DNA of 37,505 nt from DAOUAJ01 sp034433615. GTDB taxonomy: Bacteria; Chloroflexota; Anaerolineae; DUEN01. The notes below the pieces were generated by a model. It ran no database searches. It was given only the letters and a program-made list of their open reading frames with translations, and was not told the origin of the DNA. Made by a program: the position numbers and the translations under genes. The stretch lies in assembly GCA_034433615.1 (NCBI GenBank), contig DAOUAJ010000030.1:1-37505 (forward strand), read 5' to 3'. Numbering within the stretch: the first letter of the stretch is position 1; the number at the start of each line of letters is the position of its first letter. This document shows, one piece after another, positions 15,059 to 23,200 of this stretch.

Positions 15059-15226
15059 CAGGTTTCTGCCTCCTCCGCGAGTCATCTCTACCCCAGTGTA
15101 CCACAGGGGGGAGGCAGTTTATCAAATTGGGTGCCCCTGAATCGTGATGCTGGCTGAGGAAAGCGGTGTCTGGTGATACGCTGTGCGAATGATCCGGTGA
15201 TGCGAGATTCCATTGTAGGGCCTTCC

Positions 15227-15254
15227 TTGCTGCCCACACGTCCTGTGCTACAAT
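15227..15254 (+). promoter_or_regulatory. Candidate promoter for the diol dehydratase genes
   Basis: -35 TTGCTG (15227-15232), 16-bp spacer, -10 TACAAT (15249-15254) preceded by TGC, an extended -10. The dehydratase start is about 100 bp downstream. I see no cobalamin riboswitch in the leader, which is too short for one. Confidence 0.45.
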
Positions 15255-15351
15255 CAGGCTAGGCTCCCCTTGTCGGGGTCTGTGAGGCGCTCTCCAGTCG
15301 GTCTCCAGCCGAGGAGTTGTGCAGGTGATGGGACATCCCAAGGGAGAAGAG

Positions 15352-17589
15352 ATGGTCCGCTCCAAACGCTTCGCCATCCTGGCCCAGCGCGAGATCAACC
15401 AGGAGACCTTCGTCCACGAGTGGCCCGAGGTGGGCCTCATCGTGGCCGACAGCCCCCTCGATCCGTCGCCTAGCCTGCGCATCGAGGGTGGCCGCGTGGT
15501 CGAGATGGATGGCCGGCCGCGCGACCAGTTCGATATGCTCGACACCTTTATCGCCGACCGCGCCCTGAACCTGGACGTGGCCCCCGAGGCCATGGCCGCG
15601 GACTCACGCCAGATTGCGGGGATGCTGTGCGATATCAACGTGCCCCGCGCCGAGATCGTGCGGCTGGTCTCGGGCTGCACGCCCGCTAAGCTGTGCGAGA
15701 TCGTCCGCCACCTGAACGTGGTGGAGATGATGATGGCGCTGCAGAAGATGCGGGTGCGCCGCACGCCGGCCAATCAGGCCCACGTCACCAACCGTAAGGA
15801 GCACCCGGCGCTGCTGGCCGCCGATGCTGCTGAGGCCTCTCTACGCGGCTTCGCGGAGCTGGAGACGACCGTTGGCGTGGCCCGCTACGCGCCGCTGAAC
15901 GCGCTGGCCGTCCTCATCGGCTCGCAGGTGGGGAAAGGCGGCACCCTCACCCAGTGCGCTGTGGAGGAGGCGCTGGGGCTGCAATTGGCCATGAAGGGGC
16001 TTACCACCTATGCCGAAACCCTGTCCGTCTACGGCACCGACGCCGCCTTCATCGACGGCGACGATACCCCCTGGTCCAAGGCCTTTCTGGCGTCCGCCTA
16101 CGCCTCGCGCGGGGTCAAGGTCCGCTTCACCTCGGGCACCGGCTCTGAGGCGCTGATGGGCCACAGCGAGGGGCGATCCATGCTCTACCTGGAGGCGCGC
16201 TGCCTGCTGGCGGTCAAGGGCGCCGGCTCTCAGGGCGTGCAGAACGGATCCATCTCCTGCATCGCCCTGCCCGAGTCGCTGCCCGGAGGTGTGCGCGCGG
16301 TCCTGGCCGAGAACCTTCTGGCTGCCATGCTGGATCTGGAGGTGGCCTCGGGCAACGACGCGCTGGCGTCTCACTCGGCGATCCGCAAGACGGCCAAGCT
16401 GATGCTCCAGTTCCTGCCCGGCACCGACTTCATCCATTCGGGGTACAGCGCCGTCCCCAAGCGCGATAACCTCTTCGGCGGGGGCAATTTCGACGCCGAG
16501 GATTTCGACGACTATAACGTCTTGCAGCGGGACATGCGGGTGGACGCGGGAGTGCGTCCCATTACAGAGGAGGAGGCCATCGCCGCCAGGGAGCGGGGGG
16601 CGCGCGCCGTCCAGGCGGTCTACGAGGAGCTGGGCTTCCCGCCTATCACCGACGAGGAAGTGGAGGCCGCCGTCTACGGCCACAGCAGCGACGACATGCC
16701 CGATCGGGACGTGGTGGCGGATCTGCGGGCGGCCGACGCCTTCCTGGCCTCGGAGCGTACGGCTCTCGACGTGATCGCCGCGCTGGATCGCCGGGGATTC
16801 ACGGAGATCGCCGGGCGGCTGATGGAGATGCTGCGCCAGCGCGTCATCGGCGACTACCTGCAGCCGTCGGCTATCTTCGACGCCGAGTTCCACGTGCTGA
16901 GCGGCATCAACGATCGGAACGATTACCGCGGGCCGGGCACCGGGTACGCGCCCCAGGGCAAGCGGTGGGAGGAGATCTGCCGCATCCCCCAGGCGAAGTC
17001 TCCTGAGGCCTTCATCAGCGACCTGACGGCGGAGCCGCTGGAGGAGCTGGTCGAGGTTGGCCCGGCGCGCCCGGGGCGCTGGCAAGAGGTGGTGGTCGCC
17101 GTCAGCCCGGGCTTCGGCACGGCGGTGACACACACCATGAACGGCCTGCCCCTCACCGAGGTGCTACAGGCCATCTTCGCCGGCATCGCCGAAGAGGGCC
17201 TGGGCGCGCGGCTGATCAAGGTCTACAGCTCGGCGGACCTTGGCTACATCGGCTACGTGGGCGCGCAATACAGCGGCAGCGGCATCGCCATCGGCCTGCA
17301 GTCCCGGGGGACGGCGGTCATCCAACGCAAAGGGCTGCGGCCGCTGAACAACCTGGAGCTCTTCCCGCAGTCGCCGAACCTGACGCTGGAGTCGTACCGG
17401 GCCATCGGCCGCAACGCGGCGCGCTACGCCAAGGGCGAGCCGGTGATTCCGGTGCCTGTTCGGGTGGACAACTACGCTCGGCTGCGCCACATCGTCCGGA
17501 CGACGCTGCTGCATCGCCGCGAGATCGAGCAGGTACGACCGGGCGCGGAGCCGGTGGAGCTGCGGTACGACTGGGAGCCGGATGTGTGA
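15352..17589 (+). CDS. pduCD: B12-dependent diol/glycerol dehydratase, large and medium subunits fused
   Basis: 745 aa from the ATG at 15352, which has AAGGGAG upstream and aligns with the MRSKRF start of PduC. Residues 1-555 are the large subunit. All substrate and metal residues known from the Klebsiella enzyme are present, shifted by one: Gln142, His144, Glu171, Glu222, Gln297, Asp336, Ser363. After a short linker, residues about 585-745 are the medium subunit (VVVAVSPGFGTA, GSGIAIGLQSRGTAVI, LELFPQSPNLTLESYR). The enzyme dehydrates 1,2-propanediol or glycerol to aldehydes by adenosylcobalamin radical chemistry. Separate subunits are the rule in enterobacteria. No microcompartment-targeting extension or reactivase gene is visible. 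Confidence 0.95.
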   Translation: MVRSKRFAILAQREINQETFVHEWPEVGLIVADSPLDPSPSLRIEGGRVVEMDGRPRDQFDMLDTFIADRALNLDVAPEAMAADSRQIAGMLCDINVPRAEIVRLVSGCTPAKLCEIVRHLNVVEMMMALQKMRVRRTPANQAHVTNRKEHPALLAADAAEASLRGFAELETTVGVARYAPLNALAVLIGSQVGKGGTLTQCAVEEALGLQLAMKGLTTYAETLSVYGTDAAFIDGDDTPWSKAFLASAYASRGVKVRFTSGTGSEALMGHSEGRSMLYLEARCLLAVKGAGSQGVQNGSISCIALPESLPGGVRAVLAENLLAAMLDLEVASGNDALASHSAIRKTAKLMLQFLPGTDFIHSGYSAVPKRDNLFGGGNFDAEDFDDYNVLQRDMRVDAGVRPITEEEAIAARERGARAVQAVYEELGFPPITDEEVEAAVYGHSSDDMPDRDVVADLRAADAFLASERTALDVIAALDRRGFTEIAGRLMEMLRQRVIGDYLQPSAIFDAEFHVLSGINDRNDYRGPGTGYAPQGKRWEEICRIPQAKSPEAFISDLTAEPLEELVEVGPARPGRWQEVVVAVSPGFGTAVTHTMNGLPLTEVLQAIFAGIAEEGLGARLIKVYSSADLGYIGYVGAQYSGSGIAIGLQSRGTAVIQRKGLRPLNNLELFPQSPNLTLESYRAIGRNAARYAKGEPVIPVPVRVDNYARLRHIVRTTLLHRREIEQVRPGAEPVELRYDWEPDV

Positions 17590-17683
17590 GTGCGTCTCAG
17601 GCCGTTCCTTGTGTTCATCCTGAGCTATCGGGCGCTAACGCTGCCCGCGGTAGTAGGCGCACAGCTTGAGGCACGGAGGAACC

Positions 17684-18085
17684 ATGCATTGGGAGTATCC
17701 GCTGAGTGAGCACGTCCGGGATGAACTCCGCGCCGTGAGCGGCAAGCCGTTGAGCGAGATCACGCTGGAGGCGCTGCGGCGTGGCGAGCTGACGCCCGAC
17801 GACGTTCGCATCCGGGCGGAGACGTTGCAGGCGCAGGCGGCGATCGCGGCGCAGGCCGGATATGTGCAGTTAGCTGCCAACCTGCGCCGCGCGGCCGAGC
17901 TGGTGGCCGTTCCCAACAATGAGCTGTTGGACATCTATGAGGCGCTGCGCCCCGGGCGGTCCACCTACGATGAGTTACTCGCCCTCAGCCGACGGTTGGC
18001 AGAGGTCTACGGCGCGGCCGAGACGGCTGCGTTGGTGGCTGAGGCGGCAGAAGCGTATCAAGATCGAGGGGCGTTAAGAGAATAG
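17684..18085 (+). CDS. pduE: Diol/glycerol dehydratase small subunit
   Basis: 133 aa from the ATG at 17684 with GGAGGA 5 bases upstream. An in-frame start at 17666 is possible but less supported. It aligns through its length with PduE/DhaE: YPLSEH.., TLEALRRGELTPDDVRI, RAETLQAQAAIAAQAGY, LRRAAELVAVPNNELLDIY, EALRPGRSTYDELLALS. The small subunit completes the heteromer with the fused large-medium chain encoded 94 bp upstream. No gene for reactivating factor (DdrAB/DhaFG) follows; the next gene is on the opposite strand. Confidence 0.93.
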   Translation: MHWEYPLSEHVRDELRAVSGKPLSEITLEALRRGELTPDDVRIRAETLQAQAAIAAQAGYVQLAANLRRAAELVAVPNNELLDIYEALRPGRSTYDELLALSRRLAEVYGAAETAALVAEAAEAYQDRGALRE

Positions 18086-18112
18086 AGTGAACTGGTGTGT
18101 CTTCCACCCTCA

Positions 18113-19126
18113 CTAACGAGCCGACACCACGGCTCCGCCCTGCGCTGCCGACGCCTTGATCGCGTCCCACAGGCGCGCCATACGCAGGCCCACCTCCGGC
18201 GGGCAAGGATTGGGGATCTGGCCCGCCCGCACGGCCAGGAATTGCTCCCACACTCCTAACGATGCTGGCACCTTGACCTTACGCAAGCCTTTGCGTCCTT
18301 GTCGCTGAATCTCCAGTCGTTCACCCCAGATGCCGGTGCGCAAAATGGCGTTGGTGCAGAACACTCGCACGTCCGAGGCGCACGAGCGGATAGCCTCGCC
18401 GCAAGCGTTCATGGTGACCAACGCGCCGGACTCCAGCCGTCCCATCACCGTCGCCATGGTATCCACTGGCCGGCCGCGATGATCTAACCAGGCGGAGACC
18501 TCGACGAAATCCTCGCCCGCCAGATCGGCCACCGTATTGAGCATGTGTGCTCCTGTGTCGAACAGGAACCCACCGCCCGAGATCTCGGGCTGCTGCCGCC
18601 ATGTGCCTATGGTCCCCGGCCCCCAGTTCTGCCACACCACCGCGCTGATGCTCAGGAGCGTGCCCAGCTCGCCGGAGCGCAGCATTTTGACCGCGGTGCG
18701 GATCTGCAGCGACAGGCTGCCGGGGAAGGCTACCACCAATAGCTTGCCCGTGCGGTCCCGGGTCTCGATCAGGCTGCGTGCCTCGGCCGCGTTCATTACC
18801 ATCGGTTTTTCCAGCAGCACGTCGAGTCCCGCCTCCAGGCACGCTTTGGCCTGGTCATGATGGTAGGCGTGAGGTGTAATGATAAAGGCTGCGTCCAGAC
18901 GATCACCATAATCGCTCAGCAGACGAGCCAGATCAGGCTGATTGGGCGGCGGCTCCAGGCCCGCTGCAGCGAAGTTCTCCGCCACCACCTCATAAGCCAC
19001 CGATGATGGTTCACACACCACAGCGATATGCGTGGTATCCGTTTGTTGCAGCATGGCTCGAATGTGGTAGCGGGCCATGCCGCCGCAGCCAATGATGGCT
19101 GCCTGTACAGGTTTTGTCGTGGACAT
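18113..19126 (-). CDS. Gfo/Idh/MocA family oxidoreductase
   Basis: 337 aa. ATG at 19126 with GGAGGG 9 bases upstream. The N-terminal Rossmann fold shows AIIGCGGMARYH (10-21) for NAD(P) binding; EKP at 106-108 carries the usual catalytic lysine. The C-terminal alpha/beta domain includes GGGFLFDTGAHMLN with Asp190 and His194, the common catalytic pair. These enzymes oxidise or reduce sugars, inositols or their derivatives. The exact substrate cannot be told. It converges with the dehydratase genes and is followed upstream by a TauE permease on the same strand, so it could take part in the sugar metabolism of the region. Confidence 0.9.
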   Translation of the reverse strand: MSTTKPVQAAIIGCGGMARYHIRAMLQQTDTTHIAVVCEPSSVAYEVVAENFAAAGLEPPPNQPDLARLLSDYGDRLDAAFIITPHAYHHDQAKACLEAGLDVLLEKPMVMNAAEARSLIETRDRTGKLLVVAFPGSLSLQIRTAVKMLRSGELGTLLSISAVVWQNWGPGTIGTWRQQPEISGGGFLFDTGAHMLNTVADLAGEDFVEVSAWLDHRGRPVDTMATVMGRLESGALVTMNACGEAIRSCASDVRVFCTNAILRTGIWGERLEIQRQGRKGLRKVKVPASLGVWEQFLAVRAGQIPNPCPPEVGLRMARLWDAIKASAAQGGAVVSAR

Positions 19127-19247
19127 TAAGGGAACCCTCCAAACAAAGTAGTACGTGAAGCGCGAGGGGGCTCAACAAGACGTCAGGCATCCTGGCATAG
19201 GCCACAGGCTCGCGCAAATCCATTCCGAATGGGTCACGCACCACGAA

Positions 19248-20033
19248 TCATGTTCGGACCAGACGTACCACCCAGTCGAACAGGCCCAGCAACTCAGCGC
19301 TGGAGATGATCACCACGGCCATGAGTAGGCGGTGCACCCACACGGCCGCGCCGGGTCGGGAGGCAAAGCGCGTGGCCACCCAGGCGCCCGTCATGTTTCC
19401 CAGTGCCAGGATCAGGCCGATGCCCCAGTTCACCTGATCGTTGATCAGGAAGACGAGAAGCGCAGGGACAGTGAAAATGAAGATGATCAGCACCTTGATC
19501 GCGTTCGCCCGCACCAGGTCAAGGCCGGCCCCCAACACCAGCCCGGCCAGCAGGAAAATGCCCACACCGGCCTGAATAAACCCGCCGTAGATGCCGATCA
19601 AGAAGAACAGTCCGAGCTCGATTAGCCCCGGCCGCTCTCTCTGTGCCGTTCCGCCGCGCCCGCGCAACCAACGCTGTGGGTCAGCCAGCATGATCACCAG
19701 CATGACGATCATGAGAGCGCCGATAGTGCGCTCCATCATCACTTCATCCAGGTCCACTGCAATCTGAGCGCCGACGACCGCTCCCAGTGTGGCCGGAACC
19801 GCTAGCCACAACGCCTGGCGCCAATCTAACAGGCCATGTAACTGAAAGCCGCGTACGCCAGCGATGTTTTGCAGCAAGATCCCCACCCGATTAGTGCCAT
19901 TGGCAACCGTGGCAGGCAACCCCATAAAGATCAGGAGCGGCAGGGTGACCAGCGAACCGCTCCCGGCCAGGACATTGACGAAGCCGCAGACGAAGCCCGC
20001 TGCTACCACCGCCGGGTACAGGTACCAATCCAC
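19248..20033 (-). CDS. TauE/SafE family anion permease
   Basis: 261 aa, starting with GTG at 20033 after AGGAGG with 7-base spacing. Around seven or eight hydrophobic segments show the typical two-fold pattern of the family: GFVCGFVNVLAGSGSLVTLP near the start and the matching GIYGGFIQAGVGIFLLAGLV in the second half. Members export sulfite, sulfoacetate or other organic anions. A promoter candidate on the minus strand lies about 100 bp upstream, so it can be expressed on its own or with the oxidoreductase 121 bp downstream. Confidence 0.9.
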   Translation of the reverse strand: MDWYLYPAVVAAGFVCGFVNVLAGSGSLVTLPLLIFMGLPATVANGTNRVGILLQNIAGVRGFQLHGLLDWRQALWLAVPATLGAVVGAQIAVDLDEVMMERTIGALMIVMLVIMLADPQRWLRGRGGTAQRERPGLIELGLFFLIGIYGGFIQAGVGIFLLAGLVLGAGLDLVRANAIKVLIIFIFTVPALLVFLINDQVNWGIGLILALGNMTGAWVATRFASRPGAAVWVHRLLMAVVIISSAELLGLFDWVVRLVRT

Positions 20034-20119
20034 GGATAATCCTCCTCCTAGGCAAAGTTGCCACGGGAACTATACCATGAATCATGACTGAAGGCATAGT
20101 CTGCCCCCAGGCCGCCGGT

Positions 20120-20147
20120 ATAGTACACACTTTGGCCGTCTTGTCAA
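20120..20147 (-). promoter_or_regulatory. Candidate promoter for the TauE permease
   Basis: On the minus strand: perfect -35 TTGACA (20147-20142), 16-bp spacer, -10 TACTAT (20125-20120). It is back to back with the promoter of the large glycosylation cluster. Confidence 0.45.
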
Positions 20148-20166
20148 TCGAAACGGTTTATGTCAT

Positions 20167-20195
20167 TTGTCATGCCCCCCGCAGGATGCTATAAT
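20167..20195 (+). promoter_or_regulatory. Strong candidate promoter for the glycosylation cluster
   Basis: -35 TTGTCA (20167-20172), 17-bp spacer, perfect -10 TATAAT (20190-20195) with TGC before it (extended -10). The GTG start of the 1602-residue protein is 37 bp downstream of the -10, so the leader is short. It is the best promoter-like sequence in the window. Confidence 0.7.
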
Positions 20196-20231
20196 CGCCC
20201 CTGGTTGACCTGAAATCTACAGGAGGCGTTT

Positions 20232-23200
20232 GTGGCGCGTGCCAGCAGGTGGCTTGCCGAACTGTTCGATCAACGTGAGCCTGTGTTGCTGATCGGTATC
20301 CTCGTCATGGCCCTGGCCCTGCGGCTGTATAACGTCAACTGGGACGAGGGACACCACACCCATCCCGATGAACGTTGGATCAGCATCGTGGCTACGGAGA
20401 TGCACTGGCCTCAGGACCTGTCTACTGCTTTTGATCCCCACGTCACCACCTGGAATCCGTTATACAATTACAACGAGAGTAAGTCGGCAGGCGAGTACCG
20501 GATGCGCCATTTCGCCTACGGCCACCTGCCGCTTTACTTGTTAACCATCGTCGCCTGGATTTTGCACAGCCTGGCCTCCCTGGCCGAAAAGCTGGGGGCC
20601 TCCACCGAGTTGGCACGCTGGTTGACGATGGCCAACACCTACGACGGCTTTCCCCAGGTTGGCCGCCCCCTCTCTGCGCTATTTGACACCGGCACGGTTT
20701 TCTTGCTCTACGCCATCGGGCGCCGGGTGTACGGCTCGCGGGCAGCGCTGCTGGCCGCGGCTCTCTCAGCGCTGACAGTGATGCAGATTCAGCTTGCCCA
20801 CTTTTACGCCTTCGATCCTGTGGCCGCCTTCTTCATCATGCTAGCGCTGTTTGGCAGCCTGCGCATGGCCCAGGAAGGGGGTATGGGATCGGCGGTGCTG
20901 GCCGGCGTGGGGGCAGGCAGCGCCGTCTCCTCCAAGTTCAGCGCCCTGCCCATCCTGGCCGCGCTGGGGATCGGCGCATTGGTGCCCGCCTGGCGTGCCC
21001 TGCGTCGCCACGGTCTCGGTAGCCCACAGATGGCCGAGCAATTCTCGCATGGGATCACCCTGGCTCTGGTGGCGTTCCTCTGCGCGTTCCTGGCCTTTGC
21101 CGTCACGTCACCGTTCGCCGTGCTGGACTGGGATGCCTATCGCACTGCGGTGATCGAGGAGCAGGGGGCGATGGTGCGCGGCGAAGCCGATTTTCCGTTC
21201 ACCCGCCAGTATCGAGGCACGACGCCCTTCCTTTACCACATCGAGCAGCAAGTGCGATGGGGAATGGGGTGGCCACTGGGGGTGATGGCGTTCCTGGGAT
21301 TAGCCTGGGTGCTGGTGCGGACCGGGCTTGGACGAGCGCGCCCGGAGGAGTGGGTCATCCTGGCCTGGGTGGTCCCCTACTTTGGGCTCACCGGCACCTT
21401 CATGACCAAGTTCATGCGCTACATGCTGCCGTTGGTGCCACTGTTCACGCTGATGGGCGCGGCGATGCTGTGGGCGTGGTGGGGGCGTCCCTCATCCCTC
21501 GTCCCTCGTTCCTCGTTCCTCATTCCTCGCTTAGGCTGGCTGGCTCCCCTCCTCATGGGCATCGTGCTCGTGGGCACGGCGCTCTGGGCGCTGGCTTTCG
21601 TCAACGGCGTGTATGGTGGCACACACCCCTGGATTCAGGCTTCGCGCTGGTTCTACGAGAACGCTCCTGACGGTTCAGTGATCCTTTGGGAGTACTGGGA
21701 CGATCCGCTGCCCTTATCGTTGCCAGAGCCGGGAATGAACATGGCCGAGCGCGGCTTCCGGCACATCGCCTGGGGACCGTTCGAGGAGGACACGCCGCAG
21801 AAGTTCGAGTTGATGAAGACGATGCTGCGAGAGGCTGACTTCATTGCCATCGCTTCCAACCGCATTTACCGGGCAGTGCCCCGGCTGCCGCAGCGTTATC
21901 CCATGACGATCCGCTATTATCAGCTCCTGTTCGAGGGGAAGCTGGGTTTTGAGAAGGTCGGGGACTTCACGTCCTATCCCCGGCTGGGCGGGCTGGTCTT
22001 CGTGGACGATGACGCCGATGAAAGCTTCACGCTGTACGACCATCCTAAGCCGTTGATCTTCCGCAAGGTGCGTGATCTCACCGACGCCGAATGGGACGCG
22101 CTGCTGGGCGGCTCATGGGAAGGAGCCATCCCGTATTACACCGGCTCGCGGCGTGACCGGGAACGAGCGCCGGCGACGGTGAAGACTGAGCAGCGTAAAA
22201 GTCTGTTGCTCGACCGTCCAGTGGATGAGTTACCTGTAGTCTACGACTTCCGATGGAACCGAGCAGCCAGCCGTTCACCCGTGCTGGCGGTGATCGTGTG
22301 GTGGCTGGCGCTGGCGCTGATCGGGCTGCTGGCGTGGCCGTTGACCTTCACCGTCTTCGCCAACCTGCGAGATCGCGGCCATGCTTTTACGCGTGGGCTG
22401 GGCTGGCTGGCGGTGGGTTGGATCGTGTGGATCCTGGCCAGCCTGCGCCTCCTGCGCAACACGCTGCCCACGCTGTTGCTGGCGCTGGTGCTATCGGCGG
22501 CCCTTTCCTTTGTGCTTTTGCGCCGGAAGCAGGCCGAGATGGTGAGCTTTTGGCGAGTGCAATGGCCATTGATCCTGGTGCACGAAGCCGTCTTCGGCCT
22601 GGCGTTCCTGTTCTTCGTCTTTATCCGCCTTCTCAACCCGGACCTGTGGCAGCCGTGGAACGGCGGCGAGAAGTTCATGGAGTTTGCCTTCCTGAACGCT
22701 ATCCTGCGCAGTCCCTATTTCCCACCGTACGATCCCTATTACGCGGGTGGATACATCAATTATTACTACTACGGTCAGTACCTGGTGGCGCTGCTCATCA
22801 AGTTGACGGGCATCACCCCCTCAGTGGCTTTTAATTTGGCGATCCCCACTCTCTTCGCACTGACGGTATCCGGTGCATTCGGGTTGGTGTACAACCTGGC
22901 TCCGATAGGCCGGGCCCGTCTCGCTCGTTTCTGGACGATGGGGCTGGGATGGGGGCTGGTTGGCAGCGCGCTGGTGACGCTCATCGGCAATCTGGACGGT
23001 ATGGGCCAGGTGTTGCGCAAGTTGGGCACACTGAGTGGCAGCTCGTTTGAGAGCGCGATCCCAGGATTACAGACCCTCGTGCGGGCGGTCTTTGGTCTGC
23101 AGGCCGTGCTGTTCAAAGGTGCTCGCCTGCCTGATTTCAACTATTGGGATCCCAGTCGCATTATTCCATTCACAATCAACGAGTTCCCCCTGTGGAGCTT

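Noticed and set aside
15059..15351. Cobalamin riboswitch before the B12-dependent dehydratase
   Set aside because: The leader after the promoter candidate is about 100 nt and I found no B12-box-like GCCACTG segment in it.
15841..17133. 430-codon open frame on the minus strand inside the diol dehydratase gene
   Set aside because: Shadow frame caused by high GC at third codon positions; composition is Arg/Gly/Ala/His-rich without any motif, and the plus strand codes a perfect dehydratase.
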